From the NCBI GenBank assembly GCA_038277395.1, contig CM076190.1, forward strand, positions 231,852,082 to 231,916,081: a stretch of 64,000 nucleotides of DNA, given 5' to 3'. The notes beneath the pieces were generated by a model, which saw only the letters and a program-made list of their open reading frames with translations, did not search any database and was not told the origin of the DNA. The position numbers and the translations under genes are program-made. This stretch comes from Dryocosmus kuriphilus. Its lineage: Eukaryota > Arthropoda > Insecta > Hymenoptera > Cynipidae. Positions 10,474 to 23,800 of this stretch are shown in pieces. Positions within the stretch are counted from its first letter, which is position 1. Every line of letters begins with the position of its first letter.

Positions 10474-11732
10474 TATGTATATTCCAACTGGAATTTTGAA
10501 TCCGCTTCAACAGGTTTTCCTTATTTTTCCTTCTTTATCTTTCATTTTTTTATTTTAGAAAAGAGGCATAAAAGTTTCCATTGTACATCCTTCTCCAATT
10601 TTCATTTATGAATTAAAACAGAATATATATATATATATTTCCTTTATTTTTACATCTTTATTTCTCATTTTTGAATTCTAAGAAACAATTTTGAAGAAAA
10701 TACTTGAATTTTCAAATAAAAGGATTAATTATCCACCTAGAAAGCTGAAACTCCCAATAAAAATTTAGTCGTTTACTTTTGAAATAAAAAACATCATTTT
10801 TCAACCAATGATGAATTTAAGAAGAATCGATGAATTTTGAAAAAAAAACATATAATTTGAAACAAAAATATGGCTTCGCACCCAAGAATTTAAGGGCTAA
10901 ATTTGCAACCAAAAAAAAAGTCGAAGAACTGGAAAACTCAATTTTGAAAAAAAAGAGATTAATTTCGAACTAAAAATTGTTGAATTTTCAACAAGGGAGA
11001 AAACTAACTTTAACCAAAATATTTGTTTTTTTCATTAAAAAATTACATTTTCAAACAAAACAATGTTTTTTCAATAAATAATATTTATATTTTCAACAGC
11101 AGAACATTCTCAACCAAGGAAAATGAATTCTCATCCAAACCTGTAATAATTGACTTTTGAACTAAAGGATAGTATTTTTAGCTCAAAGTAGTTCAATTGT
11201 CAAGAAAATGTTTGCATTTTCAATCCAGGAATTTTTTTTTTTGCCAACAATATCTGATTTCTTGTAGGATTTCATTAATTTAGTCCACGTTTAAGTAAAA
11301 AACCAGAAGAACGAGAAAAAGAGGGGAAAAGTGGCTGTTTTTTGAAAATAAAAACGTTCTTTACAAACCGAGTCTAAATAGACAGATAATTTTTATTTTC
11401 TCCAGTTGTTAATAAAGAATAAACAAAAATCGTTAAAAGCAAACAAAGTATACTACAGCTAGTGCGACATATGAAAATCCAAAAAAAATATAAATAGAGC
11501 TAGTTTTTCCTGTTTTCACCGAAATATTTTTTAACCTTGTCAGAGCAAGAAACGTGACCTCAGAAATCTCGGTGGGGATTTGGAGTCTAGATTTCAAGGA
11601 AAGTATATAAAGTGCGCTGTTTTTATATTGAGAAAAATCTTCTTTGCGCAACGATTTATTCTCTCAAGTCCATCGCCTTGCCTGAATTTAGAGAATCATT
11701 TTTGTAAATAATGAGGCGATGGTTATTATACA
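10474..11732. other. AT-rich noncoding stretch upstream of the micro-exon gene
   Basis: Degenerate A-rich arrays (AAAATTCAACCAAAA-like) without a gene. The part from about 11460 to 11640 is similar to the inverted-repeat family at 3888-4820. A short TA run lies at 10624-10640. Confidence 0.6.
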
Positions 11733-11738
11733 TATAAG
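11733..11738 (+). promoter_or_regulatory. TATA-like box of the micro-exon gene
   Basis: TATAAG within CATATAAGTGG, 52 bp before the predicted start codon. A transcription start about 30 bp downstream would give a short 5'UTR. Position and context fit a TATA box, but AT-rich DNA makes chance matches common. Confidence 0.4.
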
Positions 11739-11789
11739 TGGTTGAAGCTCAAGGAATGATTTACAAATTGGCACTTTGTATCAAGCAAA

Positions 11790-11847
11790 ATGAGAGTTTT
11801 TGTTTGTATTCTGTATTTCATATTTGTGGCATTTCTCGATTCTGTTG
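11790..11847 (+). CDS. Micro-exon gene, exon 1: signal peptide
   Basis: Starts at ATG 11790 and ends before a perfect GTAAGT donor at 11848. It codes for 19 residues plus one base: basic N-terminus, hydrophobic core C-I-L-Y-F-I-F-V-A-F-L, then D-S-V. If unspliced, translation would stop two codons later (TAG), which supports the exon end. Confidence 0.65.
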
Positions 11848-14800
11848 GTAAGTAGAATTTTCTATAATACCAAATTGATCATATCTTTAAACATCTCACA
11901 TCCAGGTCTTGCCTGTTCAAAAATCTTTTTTCCGGAAAGCATTTATTCCATTCAGATTTGTATTTCACCTTGAAGCAACTACACCATATTTTACTATAAT
12001 TACACGTGTTTCGTCTTGCCGCGCTGTTATGTGTTTAAAGAAAAGTAATTTTATTGATTAATATAAAATAGTTCGCTGACAAGTATATTTTATCATTTTT
12101 TATAAAGGAAATATTTAAATCCAGACTTGCTGCGTTAAATCCTTATACGTGTTTGTAACATGCGTTACAATAATTACACTGCACAAGACTTAACCCCCGT
12201 CCTTTTTTATGAAAAAATATATTAATTACTTCTAATTTTTGTAGAAGATCACATTTTGTTCAATTTTGTATTTCCCGTTGAAAAAATTACACCATATGCT
12301 ACTATCATTACACATTCAATTATATTTTATCATGTTTTATGAAAAAAGATGTTTAAATTTTGACTCCGATCTTCCGCCAACGTCGAGAACACGTCCCAAA
12401 ACTGGTTATTTCATCCCCATCTGGCGAAATTCTACCTGAGAAGGGGGGTGATTGCTAAGGGGACAAAGTACGAGGGGGCAGTCGCGTCCGAAACGCTCTA
12501 CCGCTCGTATGGTTGATGAATGCTAGGCATTTTGATTTGAATCTTTATTCGGAATACACGCTTTTGATACATACTGAACACGCTTACTAATTTCATCGAA
12601 CCCTATTATACTGTTCGTCACTTTACATCAGAAGTGGGATTCACGCGTGTGCCTAAATTTACACTACCGCGACGCGAAGGAAACGCGAGTGACAGTGACA
12701 AAAGTGCAGGGAGAAACGTGCAGTGAGTCAGTTTCAGTGATATTTTGGATAACAAGTGTTGGATAGTAACACTGGAGGTCAATAAAACTTCCGACAAACG
12801 AAAACAAAAATGCCGCAGAGACAAATTCGAGAGAAGTCGTTCTGGAGATCGCAGCAACCTGTGGCGACGATCAAAGGATCGTAGTAGGTCGCAACGATGC
12901 TCGCGGTCAAGAAACGGATCACGGAGTAGAAGGGCGAGTAATCGCACGCAAAACGAGTTACATTATAATAGATAATCAGATTATTCGGTGGATATGGCCC
13001 GGTATACGGATGAATTTTTCCAAAGAATGCGGGCTGCTGATGTTATTGAAACCGTTGCAAGTGCTTCTCGAGAAAATTAATAAAGCCAACGGACTGAACA
13101 TTCATTTGCAAGAGTACATCAGGATGCGAAAAGCTTGATTCCTTACTTTAATCCGGAAGAAAGGCATTAGAACGTGCAATCGTGGCTTGAAAAATTGAAT
13201 CACTGAGAAAGGCACACCATTGGTGTGAATCAACAGCCTCTATTTTGATGGCCAGCAGACTTCGCGGATTATCGCGTCAGTGGTACGATTGCTTGAAGTA
13301 GCTTGATCTATCGTGAACCGAATGGAACGAAAATGATCGTACTGCTTTTCATGATAGAGTAGAGTATCCTGCTCGTCTAAAAAAATGCTTGAGAGAAGAA
13401 AGAGGCCCGACGAACGTATGATGAAATATTACTTTGACAAGATGGCCCTTCTGATTTCTTGCGAACTCGACGAGAAGAAAGCGGTTCACTGCATTACATT
13501 TGGTATCAAGGACCAAGCATTCAGGGCAACTATACGAGTGGCTAATATTAATGACACTTAAGCCTTGAGAGCATACCTAACTACATGCGAGAAAAATTTT
13601 GACGCGTACTAAGTTTCGGGGAAAACTTTACTCAAAAGATACCATAAATATTATGGAAGAAAGGATTTTAAAAATAGACAATATTCGCAATATAAAAAGG
13701 AAGATAGCTCGGAGAGGCCGGAGAATAAAAATAATGCTCAGTTTAAAAAGAGGCAGAAGTCAAAACAAGGCACTGTGTGTTTTGCATGTAACCAGAATAA
13801 AAGCTTTAACAGCTTATTTATTCTGAAGTCATTGAATTGATTCTTTGACGAAATATTGAAAAAAGAGGAGGATAGGAGAAATAAGTGAAGGTGACTAACA
13901 TCAATTAAAGAGGATCATAATGTCTGACCTGTTATTGGTCACAAAGGTTGATCATTATGCCGCTTCTGCCCAGTTTAAAACCGTTTTGGCGTTCCAGGTT
14001 GAGTCGTGTCTAGGTCCCGGTGGTCTGTTTTTAAAAAGCCCTTTGAAAAAACGACTGACCAAAGAATCGCTGCCTAGGTCCACCGAACTTAACAAATTAT
14101 TAGCGTATCTTTCATAATTTAGCGTTCCGTACGGAGCACTCTGGTTAAAACGGAATGTTAAGTATTTTAGTACTAGGTGGCATTTGGTTGCAGAGGGTCT
14201 CTATCGATCTTGTGGCCATAGCGCCACCAATTTGTAGGAGCTGAATTATATTGTTTGATCGTAAAATCGGATAACGATGAAATTAAAACCAATACTGTGT
14301 CTTCTGGCACTAATTTCTGCTGATATGATCGTCGGAGAGCCTCCCTGCAGTCAGGGTAAGGTGTTTTGCTAGGGGATGACTCAGGGATCTGCACGGAGAT
14401 AGAAATAAGTTGGAGGATGGAGAAAAAATTAATAGATCTTCTATTAGCATCGATTTATATAAAGGGAACGAAAGCTGTGTGGGCCAATGAGGAACCACCA
14501 CTATTCCCTGAGTATTATCCGTCTTAATTTTCTGTAATACCTTCACGTTCACCGCGAAAGGTGGAAAGGCGTAAAAAAAATATTTCCTCCAGTTTAACGT
14601 AAATGTGTCTATGTATCGAGATTCTGGATCTCGCTTCCAGGAGAAAAAAAATTGGTCTTTGCATTGCTCCTTTTAGCGAATGGGTCAATATCTGGTATCC
14701 TCCACTTTTTTGCTATTTCTTGGAAAAATCGATTTACTAATTCCCCTTCTGTATCCACATTGATTCTTCTAGACTCTCTGTCTGGCTTCATGTTTTCCAG

Positions 14801-17800
14801 TAAGGGCAGTTGGAAGCAAAGATCCAAATCCTTCTTCTCTCGCACCAGGACCAAATTTCTCTTGCACGTTTAGTTCCACATACTGCACACAGCCGATCCG
14901 GTTAATGTACGAAATTAACGTGATGTATTATTGAATCTGAGCAAAATTTCAATATTTTTATATCCCTTAGCAAAAGGCTTAAGCGCTAAGAAGGCTGCTA
15001 TGATTTCCAGGTGAATAAAATGGTGTTTTTTCTCCGTTTTTGGCCAGAATCCGTGAGCGTTTTCTCCATTACAATGCGCGCCCCATCCCGTCAGCGACGC
15101 GTCTGAGAGAATCTCTAGTTTGTAATGAAATGATCTAATCGGATTTTTTGCTAAAGAAATACTACTTAATCACTAATTAAGTTCGTTTTTCACGCACGAA
15201 TGAACTATCATTCTACTGTCAAAATCTTGTTCATTTATTATTAATTCCTTAAACTTTTTTCTTTCTAAGAGCTTCGTATATAAAATCCCATAGGGGATTC
15301 CTGGACATGCTGCAACTAATATCCCAATTAAACCAGCCATTTCTCTAACCGAGCAAGAATCTTTGTTTATAAATTCCGAACAGTATTATTTAATTTAATT
15401 TCTTTTCCTCTGTTAAGGACTGTGTCATGTCACTGGAGTCTATAATAAACTCCAGAAACGTACACATTTTGTTCTGGCTCTTGTTTGTATTTCACTTCAT
15501 TCAAGATAAAGCCTAATATATTAAGAATTTTTCTCTTAGCAGCTACACATCCTCGGAATCCGCTCAGTGACCTACACATACATAAAATGTTATCTAAATA
15601 TATCGTCGATAGCCACCCTCTTTCTCGTAGATAATTGAATACTGGCTTTCATAATTTCATGAATACATAAGGACTTGTTCAGAGTCCAAAATGAATGCGT
15701 TGAAACTTGTAGATCTGACCTTTAAACTTAAACTACAAAAATTTACGACTGATTGGACTAATTCTTACCAGAAAATAAGCATCTTTTAGATCCGGATAGT
15801 ATAAAAAGTAGTTTGTATAAATGAACATTAATGCGATCCTTCAATCTTCAATTTTAAAGTGATACGTCGTTATAAATTAATTTAAACATTTCAAGTTCAA
15901 TATGAATCCTATAGATCCATCTGGTTTCGGTACCAGGAAAAAGGGGGACAATAATTTTTGTAATACCGCTTTACATTTAACTATTGCTGCCATTGATAAT
16001 AACTTTCTTACTTCCTCTTCTAAACAATTTTCATCCTCTAACGAAAACTGCCAATTTTTATTAAAGCTCAGAGATTGTCGTGGATTTGCCTGGAAAGGAA
16101 TCTTGTATCCTTTCATACAATTTGAGACAAAAAGGTCACTGGTGATCTTTTTCCATTCGGGGAGAAGATAACTTAGTCGCCCTGCTACTATTCTCACCTC
16201 TTTATTTACCTATTCTTCTCTGCAAACGTTGACAGTTGACAGTTTGGGGAGGTCTCTGTTGACAGTGGCTCAGCCTCTGATACAAGCCCCTCTCTCTCGT
16301 GCTCTGGCCCCGCCAGTTTAAAGTGCCTACAGGGAATGCTCCAGTAACCTCTTTACTAGTGGAGGAGGTTGAAGGAACAGATGTGTCCTTGATTTCTTTG
16401 CCAATCTTCTCCATCGACATCGCGGCTTTAATTTTTCCGTCAGCTTATCTCCTTATATAATTGAATTAATCTGAAAGTGCAGCTGAGCTATCAGTTGGCC
16501 TACATCGGATAATTTTTCTATTCACTCCAGATGATCTATCGGCTCCTCTTCATCATTTAGTATCATTGTGATGCTTTGGCCTAAAGCTGTTAAAGACGAA
16601 CCCGCCAGATTTTGTTCAAGGACGAAGATCTGATTTCTCTTGACACCCGTTTCGTTTAAAGTTGACACCATCTCCTCGTTCAACACTGGTGCCTCAAGAG
16701 AAATATTTCCCTTACGTGGATATTTATCCATTACCTTCACCTTGACCTTCTTAGGTAACCCGTCCGTCAACGATGAGGACCGCCAGGGCGCATGGTAGAA
16801 GTAAGGCGCAGGAAGCGGCGGTCTTTTCAAGTTTATTCTCTAAACTTGTGGTTAGAACTCGACGAAGTAGCGTTATTACGATGTAATCTCGAAGAGCGAG
16901 ACTCGAAATATAATTTTGTATAGATTAATATATTTTAAAGCAAGTGTGAAATATCAAAATACAAAAATTTTTAAACGCTGTCAGAATAAGAAATTTTGCC
17001 TCAGAAGTATTAGAGAGATATCTTTCTTTGAAACTGTGACTTTTTTATTAAACATTTAAATATTTGTCTTGAAACTTAATTTTTGTTTTTGAAAATGCAG
17101 CTAATTTATATTCAAACTGAATTTTTTTTATGAAGCTTAGCTGTTCCATTTTTGGTTCAGGATTAATGCTTTTTACTTTGACATTTAAGTATTTCTTTTT
17201 ATAAATTGAAAAGTTTTACATATTTGAAATCCTCCTACAAAAATCACACCATAAAAAAATTAATGAGTTTCCAAACAAAAATATTGATATTTGCAAGAAG
17301 GAAGGATTAATTTTCAACGGAATACGTTAATTTGTGACTGAAAAAGACGAATTTTTAACACATTAGTTGAAACTGTAAACAAAAAAAATAATTTTAGATG
17401 AAAAATGTAACAATTGAATTTTGAACCAAACGTGATTAATTATCATCAGAATCGTTGTAGCTTCAATCGAAAAAGATGAACTGTCAAAAACAAAAATAGA
17501 GTAGTATATTTTGGACCCGAAGATAAAGAAAATTCAATCATGAACAGGATAGCTAGGTTTTGAACAAAAAAGATTAATTTTGGTTAGAAAGTAGTCGCAT
17601 TTTCGACCAAAAGAAAAATAATTGTTAATGGAATAGTTTAATATTTAATGGATGAAGACGAATTTTTAACAAAATAGTTGAATTTGAAATTTAAATGTAT
17701 TAATTCTCAAAACGAAAAAGAAGATAGTTACATTTAAACAACAAAATATTAATTTCTATCCAAAAATATTTCAAGTATTGTCAACCAAAGGAAGGAAAAA

Positions 17801-20800
17801 AAAACTTGACTTTCCAACTTGTCCACAAAAAACTAAACTTTGAAATTTCAGCCCAAATATCTGAACGCTAAGTTTAAAAACTTAAATCATCAAAAAGAAA
17901 GGTGATCTTAATTAGGAAACAGCTATATTTTTGATAAAAGAAAAAAATTTTGTTCATATTTTTCAACTAATTTCGACTAACTTTTAACCAAGAGAAGACC
18001 AATTTTGAACGGAATGGTAGATTCTTCAACTAAAAAAGATGGATTCTCAAACAAAAACGTTAGAATTCACTTGAACAAAAAAATTCTTTTCTACTAAAAA
18101 TAGTTGAAATATGAAACGAAAGAGGGAATAGACAAATTTTGAGCAAAAAGTTTCAAGTTTCGACCAAAGTATTTGAATTTTCACTTCATCTCAATCTGCA
18201 AGGCTTTTTCTTTATACTATCTATTTAGCAAATGGAATATTTTTTTAGGTGACTAATGAAAAATTCACAGAATTTTTAACCATTTATTTGCATTTTCAAC
18301 CAAAAAAATAATAATTTTCTACCAAAAATGTAAAAATTGAATTTTCAACCATTTCTTGGTTTTGGAAATTGATTAATTTTTTTCAATTTTCTTTTTTTAT
18401 GGTGAATTCAAATATATTGATAGAAAAATTAATCTTTTTGGTCAAAATTTATCTTTCTAGGGTGTATATACAATTGTTTTGTTGAAAATTACTTCTTTTC
18501 GGTTCACAATTCAAATATATTTTGCTGAAAGACTTTTTTTGGATAAAGTCAATTTCAATATTTCTGTCCAAGAAGTCATCTTTTCTAGTTGAAAAATTTA
18601 CTATTTTGTTCAAAATTGATCATTTCTTAGTTAAAAGTTACTTTAAATTCGTCGAAGAAATTATTCAAAAATTCTTTTTTTCCGGAAATATAACTGTTTT
18701 TTAATTAAGTAATTTTTTTGTTGATGCTTTAACTTTTTCTATTAAAAATTCAGATACTTGGCTTGTAATTTTAATCGTTACATCTTTTGCGCAAAAGTCG
18801 GAAATTGAACTATTTTGTTGAAAATTCGCCTTTCTAGTTTTTTCTTTCACTTTTGATTCAATTAAATTTGTTTGAAAATTACTTCAGTTTTTGAATATTT
18901 ATCTATAATATTTTTGGTTAAGAATTTAATTATTGTGTCCAAAACTAAATATTTCGACTTGAAATCTTAAAAATTTAAAAACCTTGAAATTGAATTATTT
19001 ATTTTTGAAACTTGAAACATAATATAAAGTTAGATATTTCAAGAAAGTTTTTGAAGTTAAAATTATTTGAAAATGCTTAAAAATCACATTTTTCATATTT
19101 GTTAAATTCCACAAATTTTTTTTGTGTTGCAAGTGTTGGTCTTGAAATTTCTTCAGTTTTCACCGAAGAAACAAAACACTTGCTGTTTTTACATTTCATT
19201 TCAAGCCTTTTTTTGAAAAAAAGCCTACTTTGCCGGCCACGCTGACAAATCTTATAAACATTTACGTGAATATGACACTACATATTGCGTAAAGCTGTGT
19301 GTTTCTCCATATATTTTATTTCTAACAACAATATGTAATTTTTACTAACCCATTCTTTTTGGTTTTCCTTAAAATCTTTGTTTAGAACAATAGCAATTTT
19401 TCAATTTTCAGAATATTCCTTTACTGGTTTCCTTACTGTCTAAAGTATTGCACTTTCAGCAAAATGATTCAATTTTCAAGCAAAAGTGTTTCAATTTTTA
19501 AAAAAAATATTTCTGTTTTCAAGAAAAGGAAACTAAGTAGTTCTCAACGGAATAGTTTAATTTCAGAGCCAAGATACCAGCTGTTAACAAAATAGAGGAA
19601 TTTTCATGGATGAAAGATGAATTTTAACCAAAAACGACTGATGATTTTAGTAAAAAAATGCTCATTTGGGGTGAAAATTCCCTAACATAACCTGAAATGG
19701 CATAAACGTACAAGTACGAGAGTATAATAGGGGCATTGAAAGAATTCGTTACTAAAAAATGCCTATTTTTTCTTTCAGGCTCATCTTCTCGACCAAGTAG
19801 AATTAGAGGTAATTACAACATTATTTGAAATAAAATATAAAGTAAATTGTATTTTACTAATAAAATACTCAGAAATCTAGGATCTAAAATTTTGGTCACG
19901 TTAATAGGGGAAAATAATATGACTAAATTAATGAAATCCCATAAAAAAAGATATTTTTGGTTGGAAAATTTTTTTTTTCAAGCCAACTTTTACATTTTCT
20001 TTTAAGAATTCACCATATTAGTTGAAAACCTTTTTTATTAAAAATTCACCATTTTGTTGAAAACTTAATTTTTTTAAATCAGCAATACGAATATGGATTA
20101 TGTTGTTTTGAAAATCACCTTTCGTGCACTTTGAGATATTTCTTTGGTTGGGATTTTTAATTCTTTTTTGGGCAGTAATGGATTTTGGCAGGAATTAATC
20201 TTTTCTCGAAAAGTCATGCTTTTTGGTTGAAAATTCACATATTTTCGGTCAAATTTAATCTTGTTTATTTTATTCAAAATTTATCTGTTTCATTTTTGGT
20301 TGAGAAATAATTTTTTGGGACGAATTTCAACTATTTTTTTCTTTTGAAATTTTAGGATTTGGTTTAGAATTAATATTTTTCGGAAAATTACGTTTTCTTA
20401 TTAAAAATTCAACTATTTTTTTTACTAAATTAATCTCTCTTCATTCAATTAACTGTTCCGATTCTTGATTAGGCAGTCACCCATTTTAGTTAAAAATTTA
20501 ACCATTTTTTTTGCAAATACAAGGATTTTGTTAATAATTATTCTTTGGTTGAAAGTTTAACTCTTTAGATGAACAGTAATCCTTTTTTTGCCAATTTTTC
20601 TTCCTTGAACCGGAATTCAATTACCTTTTTGAACATTTTCTCAAGATTGATAATAACTGCTGTTGGCTGAAAAAAATACTTTTTGATTCAAGTAGGTTAT
20701 AAATTCTCGACAGAGAATTCATTTTTTTAGTTGAAAATTTTGTTGAAAATATAAGCATTTTGAATCAAACATTCACTTTTTTGTTGAAAATTTAACTGCT

Positions 20801-23800
20801 CTCTTCAGTGTTTAACTCAAGTGCTTTAACTGTTTGACTTAAGCCATTCGAGGGTATGTTTGGGAACTTTCAACAGAAAACAAGTTTCTCCAACAAAATC
20901 ATCACCTAATATGACTGAAAATAGACGTCTTTTGTAAATCCAATGCAGAAACGGGTTTCTTTGAGGTTAGATTGAGAAAAGGGAAATGCGGAATTCCTCG
21001 ACATAACCTCAAATTATTGAAACTTGTACATTTTTCTAAATGAACTGATGATTTTGGCAGAAAAATATTGATTTGGAGCGAAAATTTCCAAACACAGCCT
21101 CAAATGGCTTAAGCTTACAACTACGAACGTACAATTGGATTCAGAAAAAAAATTCATTAATAAAAAATCGCTATTTTTTTCTTTCAGGATTAATTTCGCA
21201 ACCAAGCGAGATTAGAGGTAATTAAAACTCTATCTAAATACAATATAAAATAGAAAGTAATTTATTAATAAAAGACTCATAAATTCAGGATTTAAAACTT
21301 TGATAACGGTAATGAGGGGCAATAATACGACCAAATTAATGAATCCCCATAAAAAAACATATATTTTTGGCTGCAAATTTTTTTTATACCTTAAGTCAAG
21401 TTCTACAACTTTTTTAAGTTGTAGTTAAGATTTGAATTTTTGGGAAAATATTCCTAATTCCTCCCTGGATTTTTTTGAAAATATTAAATACAAAGTTTTA
21501 GGATTTTTCCCTGGATATTCAATGGCGACCACGGTTTGACCTTGAATTTTTGGAAACTTCTCTTTTCAACATATTTATTTGAAACTTTTTTTTTTTTTCT
21601 ATTAAAGATTCACTAATTTGTTGAAAATTTAATTCTTATATCAAAAATACAAACATGGCTTATAGTCTTTTTGAAATGTCTTTTCGTGTACTTTAAGGAC
21701 ATTCTTTTGGTTGGAATTTCGACTTCTTTTTTGGAAAGTCATGGATTTTGTTAAGAATTAATATTTTCTTGAAAAGTAATTTTTTCTTGTCGAAAATTCA
21801 ACTTTTTTCGGTCGAATTGCATTTTTTTATTCAGAATTTAGCTGTTTCATTTTTGGTTGACAAATAATCTTTTGGGTGGAATTTCAACTATTTCTTTGTT
21901 TTGAAGTTTCTGGATTTTGTTGAGAACTAGTATTTTTCAGAAAATCTTATTTTTTATTAAAAATTCAACTATTTTTGTTTCTAAATTAATTCTTTTTCAT
22001 TCAATTATTTGTTCCATTCTTGGTTAAGAATGCACCTTTTTAGTTAAAGATTAAAGTGCTATTTTGCAATTTCAAGTATTTTGTTAATAATTCATCTATG
22101 GCTGAAATTTCAAGTGTTTTATTGAAAAGTATTTCTTTTGTTGTTAATTTATCTTTCTCGATCCGGAACTTGTCTTTTTATAAATTTTTTCATGATTGAT
22201 AATTAAACTATTGTTGGTTGAAAAACAATATTTTTTGGTTTACGTCAGTTATAAATTTTCGAATGAGAATTTATTCCTTTAGGTGAAAACTCGGCTACTT
22301 TATTAAAAATTGGCCTATTTTTAGTTAAACTTAAAATATTGCATTAGAAGTTCATTTCTTTTTGCAAATACGACAATTTTTCATCAAAAATTTACTTTTT
22401 TGGTTGAAGATCTAACTATTTCGAAACTAAAAGCACGACTTTTTCGGCTTAACACATTCGAGGTTATGTTTGGGAATTTTCAATAGAAATCAAGATTTTT
22501 CAACCTAAATCATCACCCAATATGTATTAAAATAGACGTCTTTCGCAAACCCAGTGCAAAAATGGGCTTTCTTGAGGCTAGATTGGTTAAAGGAAGATTC
22601 GGGATTCCCTAACATAACCTCAAATTATTGAAACTTGTATTCGTTAATAAAAAATCGATATCTTTTTCTTTCAGGATCATCGTCTCAACGAAAGTCGCCT
22701 ATAGGTAATTACAAAATTATTAAACTACAATATAATGTAAACAATAATTAATTAATACAGTAATCATAAACCGAGGATTTAAAATTTTGATAAGGATAAT
22801 GAGCGGAAAGAATATGACTAAATTAATGAAAACCCATAGAAAACGTTTACCTTTGGTTGGAAGAATTTTTTTATGTTTAAGTCAAGTTTAGCATTCTTGT
22901 TCGAGAATTAATCATATTTAGTTGAATACTTTTGTTTCTTTCAAATGCAATTTTTTGTTGAAAAATTGATCTCCTTAAAACAAAAATACAGATATTGTTT
23001 ATAGTATTTTGCACATTTCTTTTCGTGTACATTAAAATACTTTTTTTGGCTGGAATCTTAAATACCTTTTTAGAAAGTCATGGATTTTTTCATGAATTGA
23101 TCTTATGTTCGAAAATCATATTTTTTGGCAGAAAGCTTAACTGTAGTTGGTATAAAATTCAACCGCTTTCGGTTAAAAATTTTGAGGTTCCACTTCTGAT
23201 TGAATTTTTTTTTTTTTTATTTTTGGTTAAAGATTTAACTATTAAATTTTTGTTTGATAACTCATTCCTTCAATTGAAAGTTCAACGATTTGGTCGAAAA
23301 TTCTTTTATTTTTGTTTCAAAATTCAACTTTTTTTGGTTCAAGATTCACCTTTGATCGAAAAATCATGTTTTTTGGTCGAAAGGTCAACTATTGCACTAG
23401 TTTTTCAAAACCCCCATTTTTTATTTATATATATATACATATACCAAAGTATGGAAAACCCTGAATAACTCATCAGGAATGAATTTTTTTGGAAAATATT
23501 AAATAAAAAAGTTTTAGGATTTTTCCCTGGATATTCAATGGCGACCTCGGTTTGACCTTGACCATGACTTTGAAAGTCATATCAAGGTCAAATTCAATTC
23601 TTTAAATACGAAGCCCCATTTTTTATTGCGGATTTGGAAAGATTAGGGACTTTTATGTTCAAGCATGACCTTGACCATATCCTTGACCATGAAATTAGAT
23701 GTCATTCCAAGGTCAAACTTTTTTTGCAAATGGGAACACCTTTCAATTTTTTAAACGGGAAGCCCCATTTTTTATTGCGGATTTGGATTGATTTTTAAAA

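Larger units (their letters stand above)
19640..22830 (+). repeat. Three tandem intron-plus-micro-exon units
   Basis: The three 30-nt exons lie 1409 and 1487 bp apart. Their flanks are homologous: upstream TTAATAAAAAATCG then a T-rich tract and TTTCTTTCAG; downstream GGTAATTA, then blocks such as AATATGACTAAATTAATGAA. A further shared block (ATAGACGTCTTT...GGTTAGATTG) precedes units 3 and 4. The gene therefore grew by tandem duplication of an intron-exon unit. Confidence 0.75.

Noticed and set aside
22995..23468. 157-residue plus-strand ORF
   Set aside because: Runs through TTTTGG-type intron arrays and into the mariner-like fragment; composition is Phe/Leu-rich low complexity.
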